A stretch of 64,000 nucleotides of DNA. Source: Coemansia sp. RSA 487 (Eukaryota > Kickxellomycota > Kickxellomycetes > Kickxellales > Kickxellaceae). This document shows positions 21,136 to 31,878 of the stretch, piece after piece; the first letter of the stretch is position 1; each line of letters starts with the position of its first letter. Under the pieces are notes generated by a model. The model made no database searches, had not been told where the DNA came from, and saw nothing but the letters and a program-made list of their open reading frames with translations. The position numbers were made by a program, and so were the translations under genes. The stretch lies in assembly GCA_027577595.1 (NCBI GenBank), contig JANBRJ010000003.1, positions 62,001 to 126,000 of the forward strand, read 5' to 3'.

Positions 21136-22880
21136 GGTAGCCAAGCTCCTCTTGTTGCGACGGCTCGTGCAACCGGTGTTTAGCGCTGTTTCGCTTGAAT
21201 TTCGTTGGTATTGAATTATATATTGTGCTGACTTTTTCGTGCTTGTCGTTTGTACATCTGCAATGGATGCCAAGGGTGGCTTATCCTAGGATTGGGTCGC
21301 CTTTATTGTATGTAGCATACGGATGGGGTGTGAACTTTTACTCGTTTGTCTGCTGCTGACATTTGGTGGTTACATCTTATCGCTATTGTTGACTGTGCAG
21401 GACGAAGAATGTCGCAAGTAGTTGGGTTTCGTGCATTGCAGGTGAAACAGGATGCACAACAAAGATCACGTTATTTTCGCTTGCGAAAGAGGTTCAAAGG
21501 CAACACATGCCAGCCTTTCTTGAGCAAGCAAATAAATAACAAGAGATAGGTTATTGTTACAATCGGTGGCGTTGAATGGAAATACTATGAGCAAATAGAT
21601 GGGGTCTGACTGTGAACCAGCACTTTTTAGGGGTTGTGGTGATGGAGAATAGTGCAAACGATCTTGAATTCGGGATTTTTATTGTTGTTGGAGAGAGAAA
21701 ATGAGGCTTTTTTGGAAAGTATCTTGTTTGAGCTGCATATATTATTGCATGTGGATCGCATATATTAACCAGACATTGAGGGTCTATCTTTTCTCCCCTT
21801 GCACTATATGCGTCAGTGGTGCGACTGTAAGCTCGACATGTAAGTACAATAGACATCTGTAATTATCCTGCTAATATGTTTTATTCTTGCATAGCCAAAT
21901 GTCGAGTTGGATACGCGGAGTATAACTGGCAAGCCCAAAGACATTTTCTGGCGCGCGCACAAAAGGAGCAAAGCATGTTTTGCGCGAATAAAATCATCAA
22001 AATTACTGATGAAAGATAAGAGCTCTGGATATTGATATCTGTAAGCAGCAGCACCCGATTTCCGGCTCCCACCATGAACCCAACCAAACTGACAATTCTG
22101 TATCGGGAAATCCTTTAATTAGATATTTCCATAAGAGATGGCTAAGCGCGGCGGAGGACCGGTTTAATATTTCTCCCCCGACTGAACCGTTCGTTTAAAG
22201 CAAATGTGATTTGCTGTGGCTGTTTAATTCAAGCGGCGTTTTCACCCTTTCACGTTCAAATAAACTGTTACACAAACTTTAGATACGATGTTGGGAAATC
22301 CAAATGAACACGAACAAGCTAGTCAGCCTAGCTTGAAACTGCAAACTGGGAGACCCAATCTATGAAATTAATGGATTTAGTTACGAAGCGGAATGGCTGT
22401 TTTTTTCAACTGTAACTACCACTCGCTGGTCATGCTGCCACTGACAGCTTGTCAGTGTTGCATATTCTAAAAATGATATGGCCAGACACGCCATGTCCAC
22501 GTGTATCTCTGTCTGAGACACCCTTTGTTCTTGAGCCCGGAGGTAATATAGCCTATGGTTTTTATGGACAGATAAAGTTGGGAAAACAGCTAATGGAAAA
22601 CACGATTGAGACTGTTCAGCAGGCCTTTTGTAGAATCACGCCACCTGCGCCCAATGGCCAATTTGTATTGCAGCTGTGTCAGGCAAACACATTTATTCCA
22701 GTAGAGAGATATAGCAGCTTCTGGCTGATTGCTGTTATCCAGATTCATACCAACATATAATGCACACAGGTATTGTTTATTTTCGAATTGCGAGTGTGTC
22801 CGATTGCCAGCAGAACAGGCTTGGGCTCACTGGCATTGGTATTTCGGTGTAAATCGCATGCCTATTTTTCTGTAGCACAG

Positions 22881-23048
22881 ATGCCCAACAGGAAGCATAT
22901 AGCCGAGCCTGTAGTACAACCCAACCTGTATGCGTGTGAGCACTGTAAGCGCAGAAAGTGCCCGTACTCTAGCAAACTGCAGCTGTGCACATGGTCACCA
23001 CAGCGGATCCAAAAACAAGAGATACGTCAGAATATCTATAGTAAATAG
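22881..23048 (+). pseudogene. Possible relic of a Zn2Cys6 binuclear-cluster regulator
   Basis: A 55-codon frame contains YACEHCKRRKCPYSSKLQLC. This resembles the start of a fungal Zn2Cys6 DNA-binding domain (C-x2-C-basic-C), but the spacing from the second to the third Cys is four instead of six, and the last two cysteines are missing. An AG acceptor-like TTCTGTAG lies just upstream. No activation or middle-homology region follows. It could be a truncated relic or chance. Confidence 0.25.
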
Positions 23049-23659
23049 AGTGCGAGAGATAGACAGAGACTGCTGACATCCATGGTCCTTTTTTGGCAGC
23101 CAGGTATCAGCAACTGCTCTTCAAAGGGGCAAGAGAGCAACACAAGGCGAAAGAATGCTGGTGTTCTTTTTCTTTTCTTTTCCCACTAGCAGCTTTATAG
23201 CTCAGCTAGTGGAGGGGTGATGCGTGGCTTGCTATCGACTGAAAGTTGATGGCACATCTCTGGTAAATCTCAGTACACTATAGCATGTGCCATCACAGCA
23301 GCAAACTTTGCTCTTTTTTGGACATTTCACACAGAAACCAGAGCCAGAAGGAGATCGACAGTAGGGATGATGGACAGGAAAGCCAGATTTGCAAGCGTTC
23401 TTTCAAAAGTCAGATATCCCTGTTCTGTGCGGCTCTGATCGTTACATGTATAGCATCGGGTATTGCGTCAGTACAAAGATAGGTGCCTGCTGCTTTTGTA
23501 GCAGCTCCCGTTTGGATTGCCAGAAGGATGACGCTGCCAGTCGCCACGGCTGAGCTTTTTGATATACCTGTATTTCCGAGTTGCATGTTCTTGGAAAGCT
23601 AACCCGTAAACAAACAGAATCTTGGCAAGAGTAACGGATAGCTCTCTGATGAAGCGAGT

Positions 23660-24035
23660 TTATCCTAAACCCAAGTTTTGAGAACCTGCCAATTGGAGGG
23701 GCGCATGCATGGACCAGAGAAGAAAAAGGTCAATTTTTGGGGATGGGGGTGTGGTCACTTCGGGTTGATTGCCTCCATTCCCTTCAGTGCGGGCCGTGAA
23801 CCCAGCCCCCCATATTTCGCTCACCCAAGTCTCAGTTGGCACACAAACAATATCGCCCGCCTTAACACTGCCAGAGATGTCAGCATCGGCGTCGTCGTCG
23901 TCATCGTCGTCAGCTATCAGCGCACGTCCTTTAGAGCTGAATAGCGTTGGCTCGACGACACCCAGCGCTGCCAAAGCTCACAAAAGCAAATGACAGAAGC
24001 GAAAACGACAGCAACAGCTTGAGCAGATTGGCCAT
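23660..24035 (-). pseudogene. Possible decayed secreted-protein gene
   Basis: On the minus strand the ATG at 24035 opens MANLLKLLLSFSLLSFAF, which looks like a signal peptide. A TTTATATA stretch about 100 bp upstream could be its TATA box. That frame closes after about 34 codons. The frame offset by one base continues for roughly 100 codons with an Asp run and AGDIVCVPTETWVSEIW. No intron of reasonable size reconciles the two frames. I recognise no family. The plus strand of the same stretch is also open, so coding on either strand is unsure. Confidence 0.25.
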
Positions 24036-24133
24036 TATTTCCTGTCGGCGCGCATGCCAGACAAGTTTCCAATATGCCCGCGCTTTGCTGGATGGGATGA
24101 TGGATGATGGGACTGCGAGTTGTTTTTCTGGCC

Positions 24134-24142
24134 TATATAAAT
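24134..24142 (+). promoter_or_regulatory. TATA-like box
   Basis: TATATAAAT is followed about 30-50 bp later by a long CT-rich tract, typical of a fungal transcription start and 5' leader. It may serve the Sfp1-like gene 2.4 kb downstream through a long leader, or an unrecognised transcript. Confidence 0.4.
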
Positions 24143-24713
24143 CATCCCTCGGTTCCCTTTCTTCCCCCTCTTCTCTCTTCCGTGTTAGCTAAAAACTGTC
24201 TTCTTTCCTTCTACATCCCCCGATTGCGTTCTTTCTCCCTTCATTCTTTTACCGAGCTTATTTTGTACCTTTACAACAGTGCCTTATTTCAAGCTCTTCC
24301 GCCTTCTTTCTCTCTTCTGGTTATTCATTCTATCTTGCTTCTGATCGCCTCTTGCTCCAGTTGTTTCAAAAGGTGCTTGTGCTTCTCATATAGAGTAATA
24401 CAGGCGGTTGTAATAACGTAAACAGCAAATAGCAACATTGTATTGATTGTTGCTGGCTGGAGTATCTCCCAAAGTATATTCTGGAAAGACATTCATTATA
24501 TTAGCAGCCTCTCAGGTAATAGGAAAAGGAGGCTCTTTGTAATCTACACATCTATTTATTTATTTAAGGTTGCAAGCATACCAACTGGGCTTTGGAGCAA
24601 CTACAGATCCCCAGTCCTCGCCCATCTCTCGCGGAGACGGCCAAGCATTCCGCAAAACAAAAGAACAACAAAAAAGAGACCCGGCGCACAGCCTTCTCTT
24701 TGCCCTTTCCGGT

Positions 24714-24740
24714 ATCCATCCATCCATCCATCCATCCATC
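24714..24740. repeat. ATCC microsatellite
   Basis: Nearly seven exact copies of the tetranucleotide ATCC. Confidence 0.95.
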
Positions 24741-24857
24741 TGCAAGAGCGTTGACGCTGCTTGTCAAACACAACGAAAAACACACGCAAACGCCGTCTGC
24801 TATTTGTGTTCTCCATCGAGCGCTATAAGCTTCACCATTCCGCCAGAGCTTACAATC

Positions 24858-25326
24858 ATGTTTAGATCAACCACAAACGCCCCTCTGTCTCAGCTAGAGT
24901 ATGTATCCTGCCACTACTTGTGACAATGCCTGTTTTGTTTTATGATGAAAGGACTACTCTTTTGTCTTGCAGAGTATTCTGTTCCCTTAGCCACAGACCC
25001 GCTGCTGGAGAGATCCTGCGTGGCTCTCTTTACAAAAATGCGACCATGGGTATTTCGCTTCCTCCTCCTCTTGTTCTTTCATTGTTCTATTTATCAGCAA
25101 TCGTCGTGGCCGCAGAATAAATAGAAGTGCGCTGTCCCTGATTCCCCCTCATTTCCTTCCGCCCATGTGCACATGTGCACATATTGTCATGTTGCAATGA
25201 TGCCTGTTTTTAGACGTTGCGGTGCCTTTTTCTTCTAAGCCATGTTGTTCGCGCGCATGCATGTGTTTGCTCTCTGCCGCACAAAGGACAAGGCGCGAAC
25301 AGAGATTCTGGACTCAGCTGTGTTAA
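24858..25326 (+). CDS. Possible small three-exon gene or spliced upstream ORF
   Basis: The ATG at 24858 opens MFRSTTNAPLSQLE. A GTATGT donor after 24898 and a TTGCAG acceptor at 24972 define a 74-bp intron. Exon 2 reads on as VFCSLSHRPAAGEILRG to 25049, and a weaker donor (GTATTT) with acceptor TTTTTAG at 25213 leads to a stop at 25324-25326. All phases agree, giving 76 residues. No family is recognised. It could be a short protein gene or an upstream ORF in the Sfp1-like leader; it could also be chance. Confidence 0.2.
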
Positions 25327-26592
25327 TGCCCTTCTTTGTCGTGGGGGGACGATACAGCCGTATTTTGTGTGCCCCGGGGGTCGATTGATCGTCTTACTTT
25401 CATCTCCCCCACCTCTCTGTTTGATGCGGTGCCGCCTCTAGCGGCCCAGCCCGTCCGACAGCGGCCTTGTGGCCTGGCCCACACACACACAGACTCTCTC
25501 TTGTGTGCGTTTTTAATTGCCGCCCAGCCCAAGCTTTGTGTCGCATTGCTTGGTGCAACCGCGCTTTCCCTGCCGACCGCGTTCTAGCTTGGCAGAAGCC
25601 ATCCCTCTCACCAATGCACAATCCAACCTCTCCTCCGTGTGGTGGATATCGTCATCCACCAAAAACGACCACTGTTGCTGCGCCTCTCCTCATGGAAGTC
25701 TACTACCACTGGCGTCGCCGCCCCATCTTCTGCAGGGCACGCACAACACGTATTCGCGCATTTCTGCGAGATGTGGGATAGTGCAACCGGGCCGAGGCAC
25801 AAGCAAGCGCACCAGAAGACCCGACGCAACCAAGAAACCCACCCGCTGCTGCTCCTCGCTAATATCCATGAAGCAATTTGGTGGGGGCAGGATCTACAAA
25901 GCCAGTCCGGAAGCCATATGCAAGCGGCAGGACTGATAATGTTCAAGCAGTGAAGAAACAGGATAGGTTTTGTGCTCGCATACAAGCGGCTTTTTTGACC
26001 TTCATTTTTTTGGGGGAAATATAGGGGGAGACAACCGAGGGCCGCCCTATTTTCCCTTTTCAGGAAAGCCCAGCCATGCCTTGGCTTATGTTCCCTCCTC
26101 GGCGGGCTTGGTTGCTTCTTTTGCTGCCAAAGTGCCGGGGGTGGGTGGAAAAGGTCAAGCATGTAGACTGGCTGGCTGCTTGCGCCTGGCGGCCACATAT
26201 CCCCACTTTTTGACAAAAACGGGCTGCACCCAATCCACATATCTCCTCCTTCTTGTGCTGATGTACAAACAAACCCAACGGAATGCACACACCGCCACAC
26301 ATCGCTCGCCTTGTGCATATTTATCAGACCTTCAAAGACAGGTTTTATTTGGCTTTCCTTTCTTCCTTTTTTTCTGCTCTCCAACCCAAAAAGCTGTGCG
26401 TTCCTCTTCTAGCCCGTTGTTCTGTTCTGTGTATTGTACTTTTGCTAGCTCAGCCAGCTCTTCTTCCTCTCTATCTCTACAACCCCTAAAACGCGTGCAG
26501 CCTTTTTCTTTGCCTTTTGACGACGTTTTTCTAAACTCTTTTGTGTACAACAAACCCCTGACGACGACCATCCTTTCTTTAGGCTCTTTGAT

Positions 26593-28791
26593 ATGCCAGC
26601 CATCGGAAACGCTGCTGCCCATCATCATCACCCTGCTTCATCTTCACAAGCTGCTGCTTCATTCCAAAACAATACCTTCTACGAGCCAATGGCCCTTGCT
26701 GACGAGGACTTTTACTACCCGCGCGACCTCGAGGAGAGCTTCTGCCGCGACTTTTCGTGCTGCGGTCTCATCCTCAACGACCTGCACGACCTCCTCCAGC
26801 ACTACGAGGAGTGCCATGTGCGCTTTGAGGACGACGAGGCCCAGCAGGATCTGGGCGACGACTGCTTCTTTGACGAGGAATGGGCGCCGGTCTCCGACTG
26901 CCTTTCCTCATCCACAGCCGCTACTGCCGATCTAGCCTCGTTTGGCCTGTCGCTTGAGCAGCAGCTCCTTCTAGGCGCCGCGACCGCCAACGCAACTGCC
27001 TCTAGCACAGCTGTTCCCTCGCCCGAGCTCTCTGCCAAGGACACAACAATCAGCTCTCCAGCAGATACGCTGTTGCACAAGACCGTGTCTGCAGGTGCCA
27101 CGCTTACCACCAAACCAAAGGTCAGCAGCACGCCCCCGCTCTCGCCTAGCGACACTGCATCCTCCTCGGTGATAAACTCGCCGCACGAGGGCGCATTGCC
27201 GTACCCGATCGACACAGCAATGTCAACCCGCAAGCGCACAGCCGGCGTCTCGGTGGCAGCATCCCCGGCATCCTCGGGCGACCAGTCGCCCATCAAGCGG
27301 CGGGCCACATTCTCCAGTCCCAAGGACAACGACGAAAGCTCAGTTTCCGACACACTGGCCGATCTTGCATTCCCGAGTTCTGTTCTTGGATTGTACGACG
27401 ACGACATCATTGCTGCAATTGCCTCTGCCACTGATCCTTTGTTCCTTTCTGGTGCTGCCGCAGCAGCGTCCTCCGCCAATGGCCAGCGGAGCAGCAGAAA
27501 TGCCGCCACCCTTGCTGCAGCCACGAGGCATAGCGACATTGTTGCCACCAGCGCCAGTCTAGCCGAAGCTGCCACGGCTGCAGTCAATGCTGTTACAGCA
27601 AACGACGACTCGGAAGACTGCATCCATCTGCCGCCCAGCGTCACTGCTGCCATGGCTGGGGCAGTTGCCGCTGCTGCTGCAGCAAAGGCGCACGGTTTCC
27701 TGCCTCGCGACGACAAGCCGTACCGGTGCCCCATCGCCAGCTGCGACAAGGCATACAAAAACCCGAATGGGCTCAAGTACCACAACCTGCACGGCCATTG
27801 CACGCTAGGCGAGGATATTCATGGCTCCTCTAAACCCTACAAGTGTCGTGTCCCAGAGTGCTACAAGGCTTACAAGAACCTCAACGGACTCAAGTACCAT
27901 GTGCAGCATGCGCACTGTGCCATGATTCCTTCTATTCGGGACCTGCCGCCAAATGCCTCGCCAGCCGAGGTGGCTGCTGCTGTTGCTGCTGCCGCCGCGG
28001 CCGCTGCGGCCGCTGCAGCCTCCACAGCGTCGTCGTCGCCTAGCTTTGTTTCTGCCGTTGCAAACAACAGCATTGCTCAGTCCTCACTCTCAGCGACCAC
28101 GAGAAGCAATAATGCATCTGCAGCCTCTTCCCCTGTAGCATCACCCCGCAGCGCCATGGCGGCGACCCCTAGGTACCCACCTCAGCCGATGCAGAAGCAC
28201 CATTCCTCTCCTGCTATTCCCACAACAGCTTCGTCGCCTGCACAGATCAGCAGCAACAGTGGCCGTTCGACTACCGGTGGTGGAGCCATTCCGCGGATGA
28301 CCGCGACTCCGCTGTCCTCATCTGTTCGCAGGGGACCTGCTTCTAATGGCGTAAACGGCAGCGTGGTGTCAAAGCCTGCAAGAATTGGCAACGGCAGTGG
28401 TCTTGGTGTATCTAACATGCGTCCTCAACAGCAGAGTCAGCAACAGCAGCGCAGCGGACCAATCAATGGGCCGGCCTCACGCCCAGTCCAGCCGATTAAT
28501 CGCCGGCCTCAACAGCAGCCAGTGGCTGCTGCCTCTTCTCAGGTACGGCCACGCCCTACTGGCAGCAACAGCGCACATGTACCACCGAGAACACAGAGCA
28601 GCACTGGTGGCGTTTCTTCTCCATCCCAGCCTATGCGGCGACCCCTTCCAGCCCAGGGCTCAACAACAATCTCGGCCGCATCCAAGGGTCATGTAGCAGC
28701 AGCAGCTCGTGTACCTGCCTCTTCTTCCCCTGTACAGCAACAGCAGCAGCAGCCAAGACAGCATGCTCAAGCTACCACTGCTTCCTGCTAA
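26593..28791 (+). CDS. C2H2 zinc-finger transcription factor, Sfp1-like
   Basis: A 732-residue protein with the domain plan of yeast Sfp1 and its fungal relatives, regulators of ribosome biogenesis and growth. Near residues 50-75 is the degenerate finger CRDFSCCGLILNDLHDLLQH ending in HYEECH. Near 379-403 and 418-442 are two fingers, both with the family stretch AYKN-NGLKYH (CDKAYKNPNGLKYH and CYKAYKNLNGLKYH). The rest is low complexity: Ser/Ala/Thr-rich, a run of alanines after the second finger, and Gln-rich tails. It acts in the nucleus. The ATG is used because the frame before it carries an acceptor-like TTTCTTTAG. The targets are inferred from the family; the orthology to Sfp1 itself is likely but unproven. 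Confidence 0.82.
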   Translation: MPAIGNAAAHHHHPASSSQAAASFQNNTFYEPMALADEDFYYPRDLEESFCRDFSCCGLILNDLHDLLQHYEECHVRFEDDEAQQDLGDDCFFDEEWAPVSDCLSSSTAATADLASFGLSLEQQLLLGAATANATASSTAVPSPELSAKDTTISSPADTLLHKTVSAGATLTTKPKVSSTPPLSPSDTASSSVINSPHEGALPYPIDTAMSTRKRTAGVSVAASPASSGDQSPIKRRATFSSPKDNDESSVSDTLADLAFPSSVLGLYDDDIIAAIASATDPLFLSGAAAAASSANGQRSSRNAATLAAATRHSDIVATSASLAEAATAAVNAVTANDDSEDCIHLPPSVTAAMAGAVAAAAAAKAHGFLPRDDKPYRCPIASCDKAYKNPNGLKYHNLHGHCTLGEDIHGSSKPYKCRVPECYKAYKNLNGLKYHVQHAHCAMIPSIRDLPPNASPAEVAAAVAAAAAAAAAAAASTASSSPSFVSAVANNSIAQSSLSATTRSNNASAASSPVASPRSAMAATPRYPPQPMQKHHSSPAIPTTASSPAQISSNSGRSTTGGGAIPRMTATPLSSSVRRGPASNGVNGSVVSKPARIGNGSGLGVSNMRPQQQSQQQQRSGPINGPASRPVQPINRRPQQQPVAAASSQVRPRPTGSNSAHVPPRTQSSTGGVSSPSQPMRRPLPAQGSTTISAASKGHVAAAARVPASSSPVQQQQQQPRQHAQATTASC

Positions 28792-29737
28792 ATCGGCTAA
28801 AAAATGAGGCTAGAGAAAAGGCGCGGGTGAGGGACGATGTGGATGGTTTTAGAGGAAAAACCCCACACTTGGATGAGCATTATTTTCCAATGCTTTCCTC
28901 CCTCTCCCACCTTGGTCTTTGCTTCTTGTTTGTATTCATTAGTTTATCGTTGTTGTCGTTGTTGCTTGCTTTTTTGTGTGCGCCGTTGCCACGATTCTTT
29001 GCTTGTTGGCTGTTTTCTTTTGTATTTTCCTATCTATTATTTATCCATCTTATCTAATAAAAAAACCAAATTTCAGAGCATTACAAGCACAACGTCCCAT
29101 GTACCAGCAAACATGCCGGTTCAATTATTCGGACTGACCAGCAATCTGGGATTGTTTGATTGTGGGGGGAGAAACAAACAAGCTTTAATTCAAACGTGGC
29201 TTGCACAACAAGGAGGGGATTGATGGCTTTCTTTTCTCCAAAACGATGGTTGTAAATTAAATTCAGCCCAAGCTTTATCGACTGCAATTACTACTGCTGT
29301 TTTCTTTTGACGCGTACCGTGTTTTTTTTTAAATGCTGTTTAATTAACGCGACTCTGGTGGCAGTAGAGCTTGGGATTCCGACTTTTATATAGTGAGCCA
29401 TTTATCCACGACGATGGATCCATGTGGGTCGTATCCAGGCATATCAAATGGCTCTGTTTGATCTGTTGAGCTGTGCTCTTTATTTGACAGATCAGACGTT
29501 GAAGTAGCAGTGCAGGAACACCACCCAGACAAACGTTTGCAATACTCTGAATGGAAGGGTATAAAAGGCAGGCTGTTTTCTCCCTTTAGACAAAAAAGGC
29601 AGGATTCAGCATCAGCAGAACCAGCTAGCTGCCTTTTTCTATACATTCGAAATACGAACTGCTCATAACAAAAATAGCCATATCGGTTTCTTTTTTATTT
29701 GATTTCGGGCACATCTACAAAAGAAAATAAATCGAAA
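28792..29737. other. Intergenic: Sfp1-like 3' flank and secreted-protein promoter
   Basis: CT/T-rich 3' flank up to about 29060, with AATAAA-like TAATAAAA near 29056. Beyond lies the promoter of the small secreted protein, with its TATA box at 29560. No gene is supported. Confidence 0.45.
29560..29566 (+). promoter_or_regulatory. TATA box of the small secreted protein gene
   Basis: TATAAAA in the context GGGTATAAAAGGCAGG, about 170 bp upstream of the ATG, with no other start codon of a likely gene nearby. A textbook core promoter match. Confidence 0.6.
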
Positions 29738-30355
29738 ATGAAGGTTTTTGTTCCATACGCTTTTGCCGCTGTTGTTGCTTTCGTTGGCACTGCCGTTGGC
29801 CAAGACAATACTGATACTGGTCTTGGTACCGATGTTGGTGCGGCCGTTTCTCCTACGCAAACTCCTGCCAACGTCGATGAGCAAATTCCGGTACCTATGA
29901 TGCCTGGCCCTGTAACAGGTGGTGCCAGCTTCCCGCAGATGCAGGCTGGCAATGCCAATGTCCATGCGCAAATGCCCAACATAGTCCAGTCGCTCCTTGG
30001 ACACCTGGCGTCGTTCTTTGACCTTTCGCATGTATCGGGAATTACCACCAATACCCCAGTCAGCCTTGACACGGTCTACGATCCAGCAGAGGGCAAATTT
30101 ACCATGCTGTCCACCGATATTCAGCAATCTGGTGATATCTACTATGTTCCTGTGTGCTCCGTCGATAGTATCATCAGCAATGCGCCTGCATCGGCGCAGG
30201 CATGTGCCTATGGCGTTCGTCTCAACCCGGTTCCATCGAATGTTGCTCAGGCAAAGCTCCACATCATTCGCACATTGTTTGCTGTTCTCAGGAATCTGGC
30301 TCGCCCACTGTTCGGGCCTGATGGATCAAACATGATGAGCACGGGCCAGCAGTGA
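29738..30355 (+). CDS. Small secreted protein, unrecognised family (copy 1)
   Basis: A 205-residue protein with a signal peptide (residues 1-21, MKVFVPYAFAAVVAFVG, cleavage near VGQ). I recognise no known family. A low-complexity Pro/Thr/Met region runs to residue 80. A conserved region follows (about 80-195) with SFFDLSH, VYDPAEGKFT, QSGDIYYVPVC, a second Cys in QACAYG, and LNPVPSNVAQ. The same order of motifs is found in the minus-strand gene ending at 60293, so the two are paralogs. The two shared cysteines suggest one disulfide. The frame is open 13 codons further up, but the chosen ATG places the signal peptide at the N-terminus. A TATA box lies upstream. The function is unknown; cell-wall or surface attachment is only a guess. 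Confidence 0.8.
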   Translation: MKVFVPYAFAAVVAFVGTAVGQDNTDTGLGTDVGAAVSPTQTPANVDEQIPVPMMPGPVTGGASFPQMQAGNANVHAQMPNIVQSLLGHLASFFDLSHVSGITTNTPVSLDTVYDPAEGKFTMLSTDIQQSGDIYYVPVCSVDSIISNAPASAQACAYGVRLNPVPSNVAQAKLHIIRTLFAVLRNLARPLFGPDGSNMMSTGQQ

Positions 30356-30742
30356 TTCTGCGAGAACATCGCAACCTGCGATCGAGCAAGAGTTGTATCT
30401 CTTTTGAATAGCGTTTTCCATTAGCATTTAGGATCGCTCTGGATCATATGGCACTGAAATAAAAGGCTATTCAAAGACATGACGAAATTAAACGAACTGT
30501 GAAAGTGTTTGGATCCATTACCCACTGTCATGTATGCTCTGTGCTATAGTACGTGTGTCTGTGGTGGTATCTGTATCTGCGCCAAATGGAACCGTTTCCG
30601 GAAACAGCACTGATCGCCGTTGCGAAAGGAATGTTCTTTTGCTCCTTGCCAAGAAAAGCATGACTTTGGCTCAAATCAAGAAAGCAGTGACGAAAGCAGA
30701 CACGAAAAAAGACTGATGGGAGCAAAGAAGAGAGGTTTTCCG

Positions 30743-30777
30743 TTATTTTATTTTATTTTATTTTATTTTATTTTATT
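30743..30777. repeat. TTATT/ATTTT microsatellite
   Basis: Seven uninterrupted copies of a 5-bp unit, ending nine bases before the run of N. Confidence 0.95.
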
Positions 30778-30785
30778 GGATGTTA

Positions 30786-30795
30786 NNNNNNNNNN
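30786..30795. other. Assembly gap (10 N)
   Basis: Ten unknown bases directly after the pentanucleotide repeat. The true gap length is probably arbitrary, and the two sides may be scaffolded rather than contiguous. Confidence 0.98.
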
Positions 30796-30962
30796 CCGCA
30801 GCAAAGACGACCCCCTACCCCTCCAAACAATATAACATCGGATACCTCATTTTACCACATCATATCCGCTTTTATTTTATTTTTCATTTGTTTGAGAAAA
30901 CCTCAATCTACAAACTTCGTTTAATTACACAACCACCACTGCTACTTTCCATTTTGCACAAG

Positions 30963-31748
30963 ATGTCCACGGATGCGTTGTTTTTCGATTCGACGCTCGC
31001 TGAGCTCAACTCGCTGACAGCCAGCATTCGTACGTTTGCAGCGGACAGCAAAGTACCCTTGGATGCGCGGTACCCGCCCAAGAGCTATGATTTCCAAATG
31101 CCACCAATCCAATCAACGCAATTGGCGTCCGAGGACCGGCAAGACTACTTTACGCTAAACTTCAAGACGCTCAAGGCACCTGTACGCAAGTACACTGTGC
31201 ATGCGTCTTCTGTTCGTACAGTGGGTCAAGTGAAGAGACATCTTTCGCGCATCTCTAACATCCCAGTGTCGACAATGCGCTTAGTGTTGGGTGGCAAGGG
31301 ATTGGTTGATACAAAGCTTATCGGCGACTACAATATCCAAAAGGACTCGGTGATCCAGATCATCTCGAAACCTGCCGGAGGTGCTGCGACTCCTGTGGGG
31401 GCTGAGGAAGCTGAACAGCTTGCGCTGATCGATGGAGAAGCTACGGAAATGTCCAACCCTTTGCTTAGCGCCCTCGGAAGAGGTGGAGAGGGCAAGGGGG
31501 ATCCCCAGGGTCATGATGCGGTTATGAAAAAGTCGATGGCTGGACTTCGCGCCCACCACGAGTACACGTCGGATGCTTCGAGCGATGGCGAGAGCTCGAC
31601 CACCATGAGCCACACGACCAAGGAGCAGTTGCAGAAGAATAACAGCGCCTTTAGAAATAGCTTGCGTGATCTCGTTCACGGCCAGTTTGGCACCAGCCAG
31701 GCCACCATCGTCGACCGTCTTCTCGATACATACTTTGAATCTCTCTAA
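30963..31748 (+). CDS. GET5: Ubiquitin-like domain protein, Get5/UBL4A-like
   Basis: A 261-residue protein. The N-terminal stretch LFFDSTLAELNSLTASIRTF fits the short helical Get4-binding region of Get5. The middle has a ubiquitin fold (KAPVRKYTVHASSVRTVGQV, then MRLVLGGKGLVDTKLIGDY and SVIQIISKP). The C-terminal 40 residues are helical and could form the dimer domain. Get5 with Get4 and Sgt2 hands tail-anchored membrane proteins to Get3 in the cytosol. The ubiquitin fold is clear; assignment to Get5 rather than another ubiquitin-like protein rests on length and domain order. It converges with the URA2 gene, 130 bp away, with AATAAA at 31760. Confidence 0.65.
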   Translation: MSTDALFFDSTLAELNSLTASIRTFAADSKVPLDARYPPKSYDFQMPPIQSTQLASEDRQDYFTLNFKTLKAPVRKYTVHASSVRTVGQVKRHLSRISNIPVSTMRLVLGGKGLVDTKLIGDYNIQKDSVIQIISKPAGGAATPVGAEEAEQLALIDGEATEMSNPLLSALGRGGEGKGDPQGHDAVMKKSMAGLRAHHEYTSDASSDGESSTTMSHTTKEQLQKNNSAFRNSLRDLVHGQFGTSQATIVDRLLDTYFESL

Positions 31749-31878
31749 ACAACATTATAAATAAACTGTGAAAGGGGGGACACAGAAAAATACCCGTTTG
31801 CGATCTGAAAATATAGAAAAATGTTTGTAATTATTGTGTATATAAAGTCTGCAGGAAAACTAAAAACTTCAAAGCTAC

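Larger units (their letters stand above)
21136..24133. other. Gene-poor block after DNA ligase I
   Basis: Three kilobases without a convincing intact gene. Two weak relics are listed separately. The remaining frames (for example 22449-22760, 103 codons) show no signal peptide, domain or known motif. AT content varies along the block, and no inverted-repeat ends or transposase pieces are visible. Confidence 0.4.
24143..26592 (+). other. Pyrimidine-rich leader region upstream of the Sfp1-like gene
   Basis: Plus-strand CT-rich DNA with splice-like signals and short upstream ATGs but no long conserved frame. A good acceptor (CTTTCTTTAG, ending at 26582) sits 10 bp before the Sfp1-like ATG, which suggests a 5' UTR intron. 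Simple repeats occur at 24714-24740 and, as a CA run, near 25478-25492. A tandem ATGTGCAC pair lies near 25164-25180. Long frames here on both strands (25608-26384 minus; 25970-26935 plus) lack any family signature. Confidence 0.4.
30356..30962. other. Intergenic with microsatellite and assembly gap
   Basis: No supported gene. It holds the 3' flank of the secreted-protein gene, an ATTTT repeat, ten N bases and the short promoter of the ubiquitin-like gene. Confidence 0.6.

Noticed and set aside
25608-26384. A 258-codon minus-strand open frame
   Set aside because: Trp/Cys/Pro-rich random composition, no domain or signal, and it overlaps other long frames in a GC-richer stretch.
25970-26935. 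A 321-codon plus-strand open frame
   Set aside because: Runs into the Sfp1-like gene in another frame. Its composition is Ser/Thr/Pro shadow coding with no motif.
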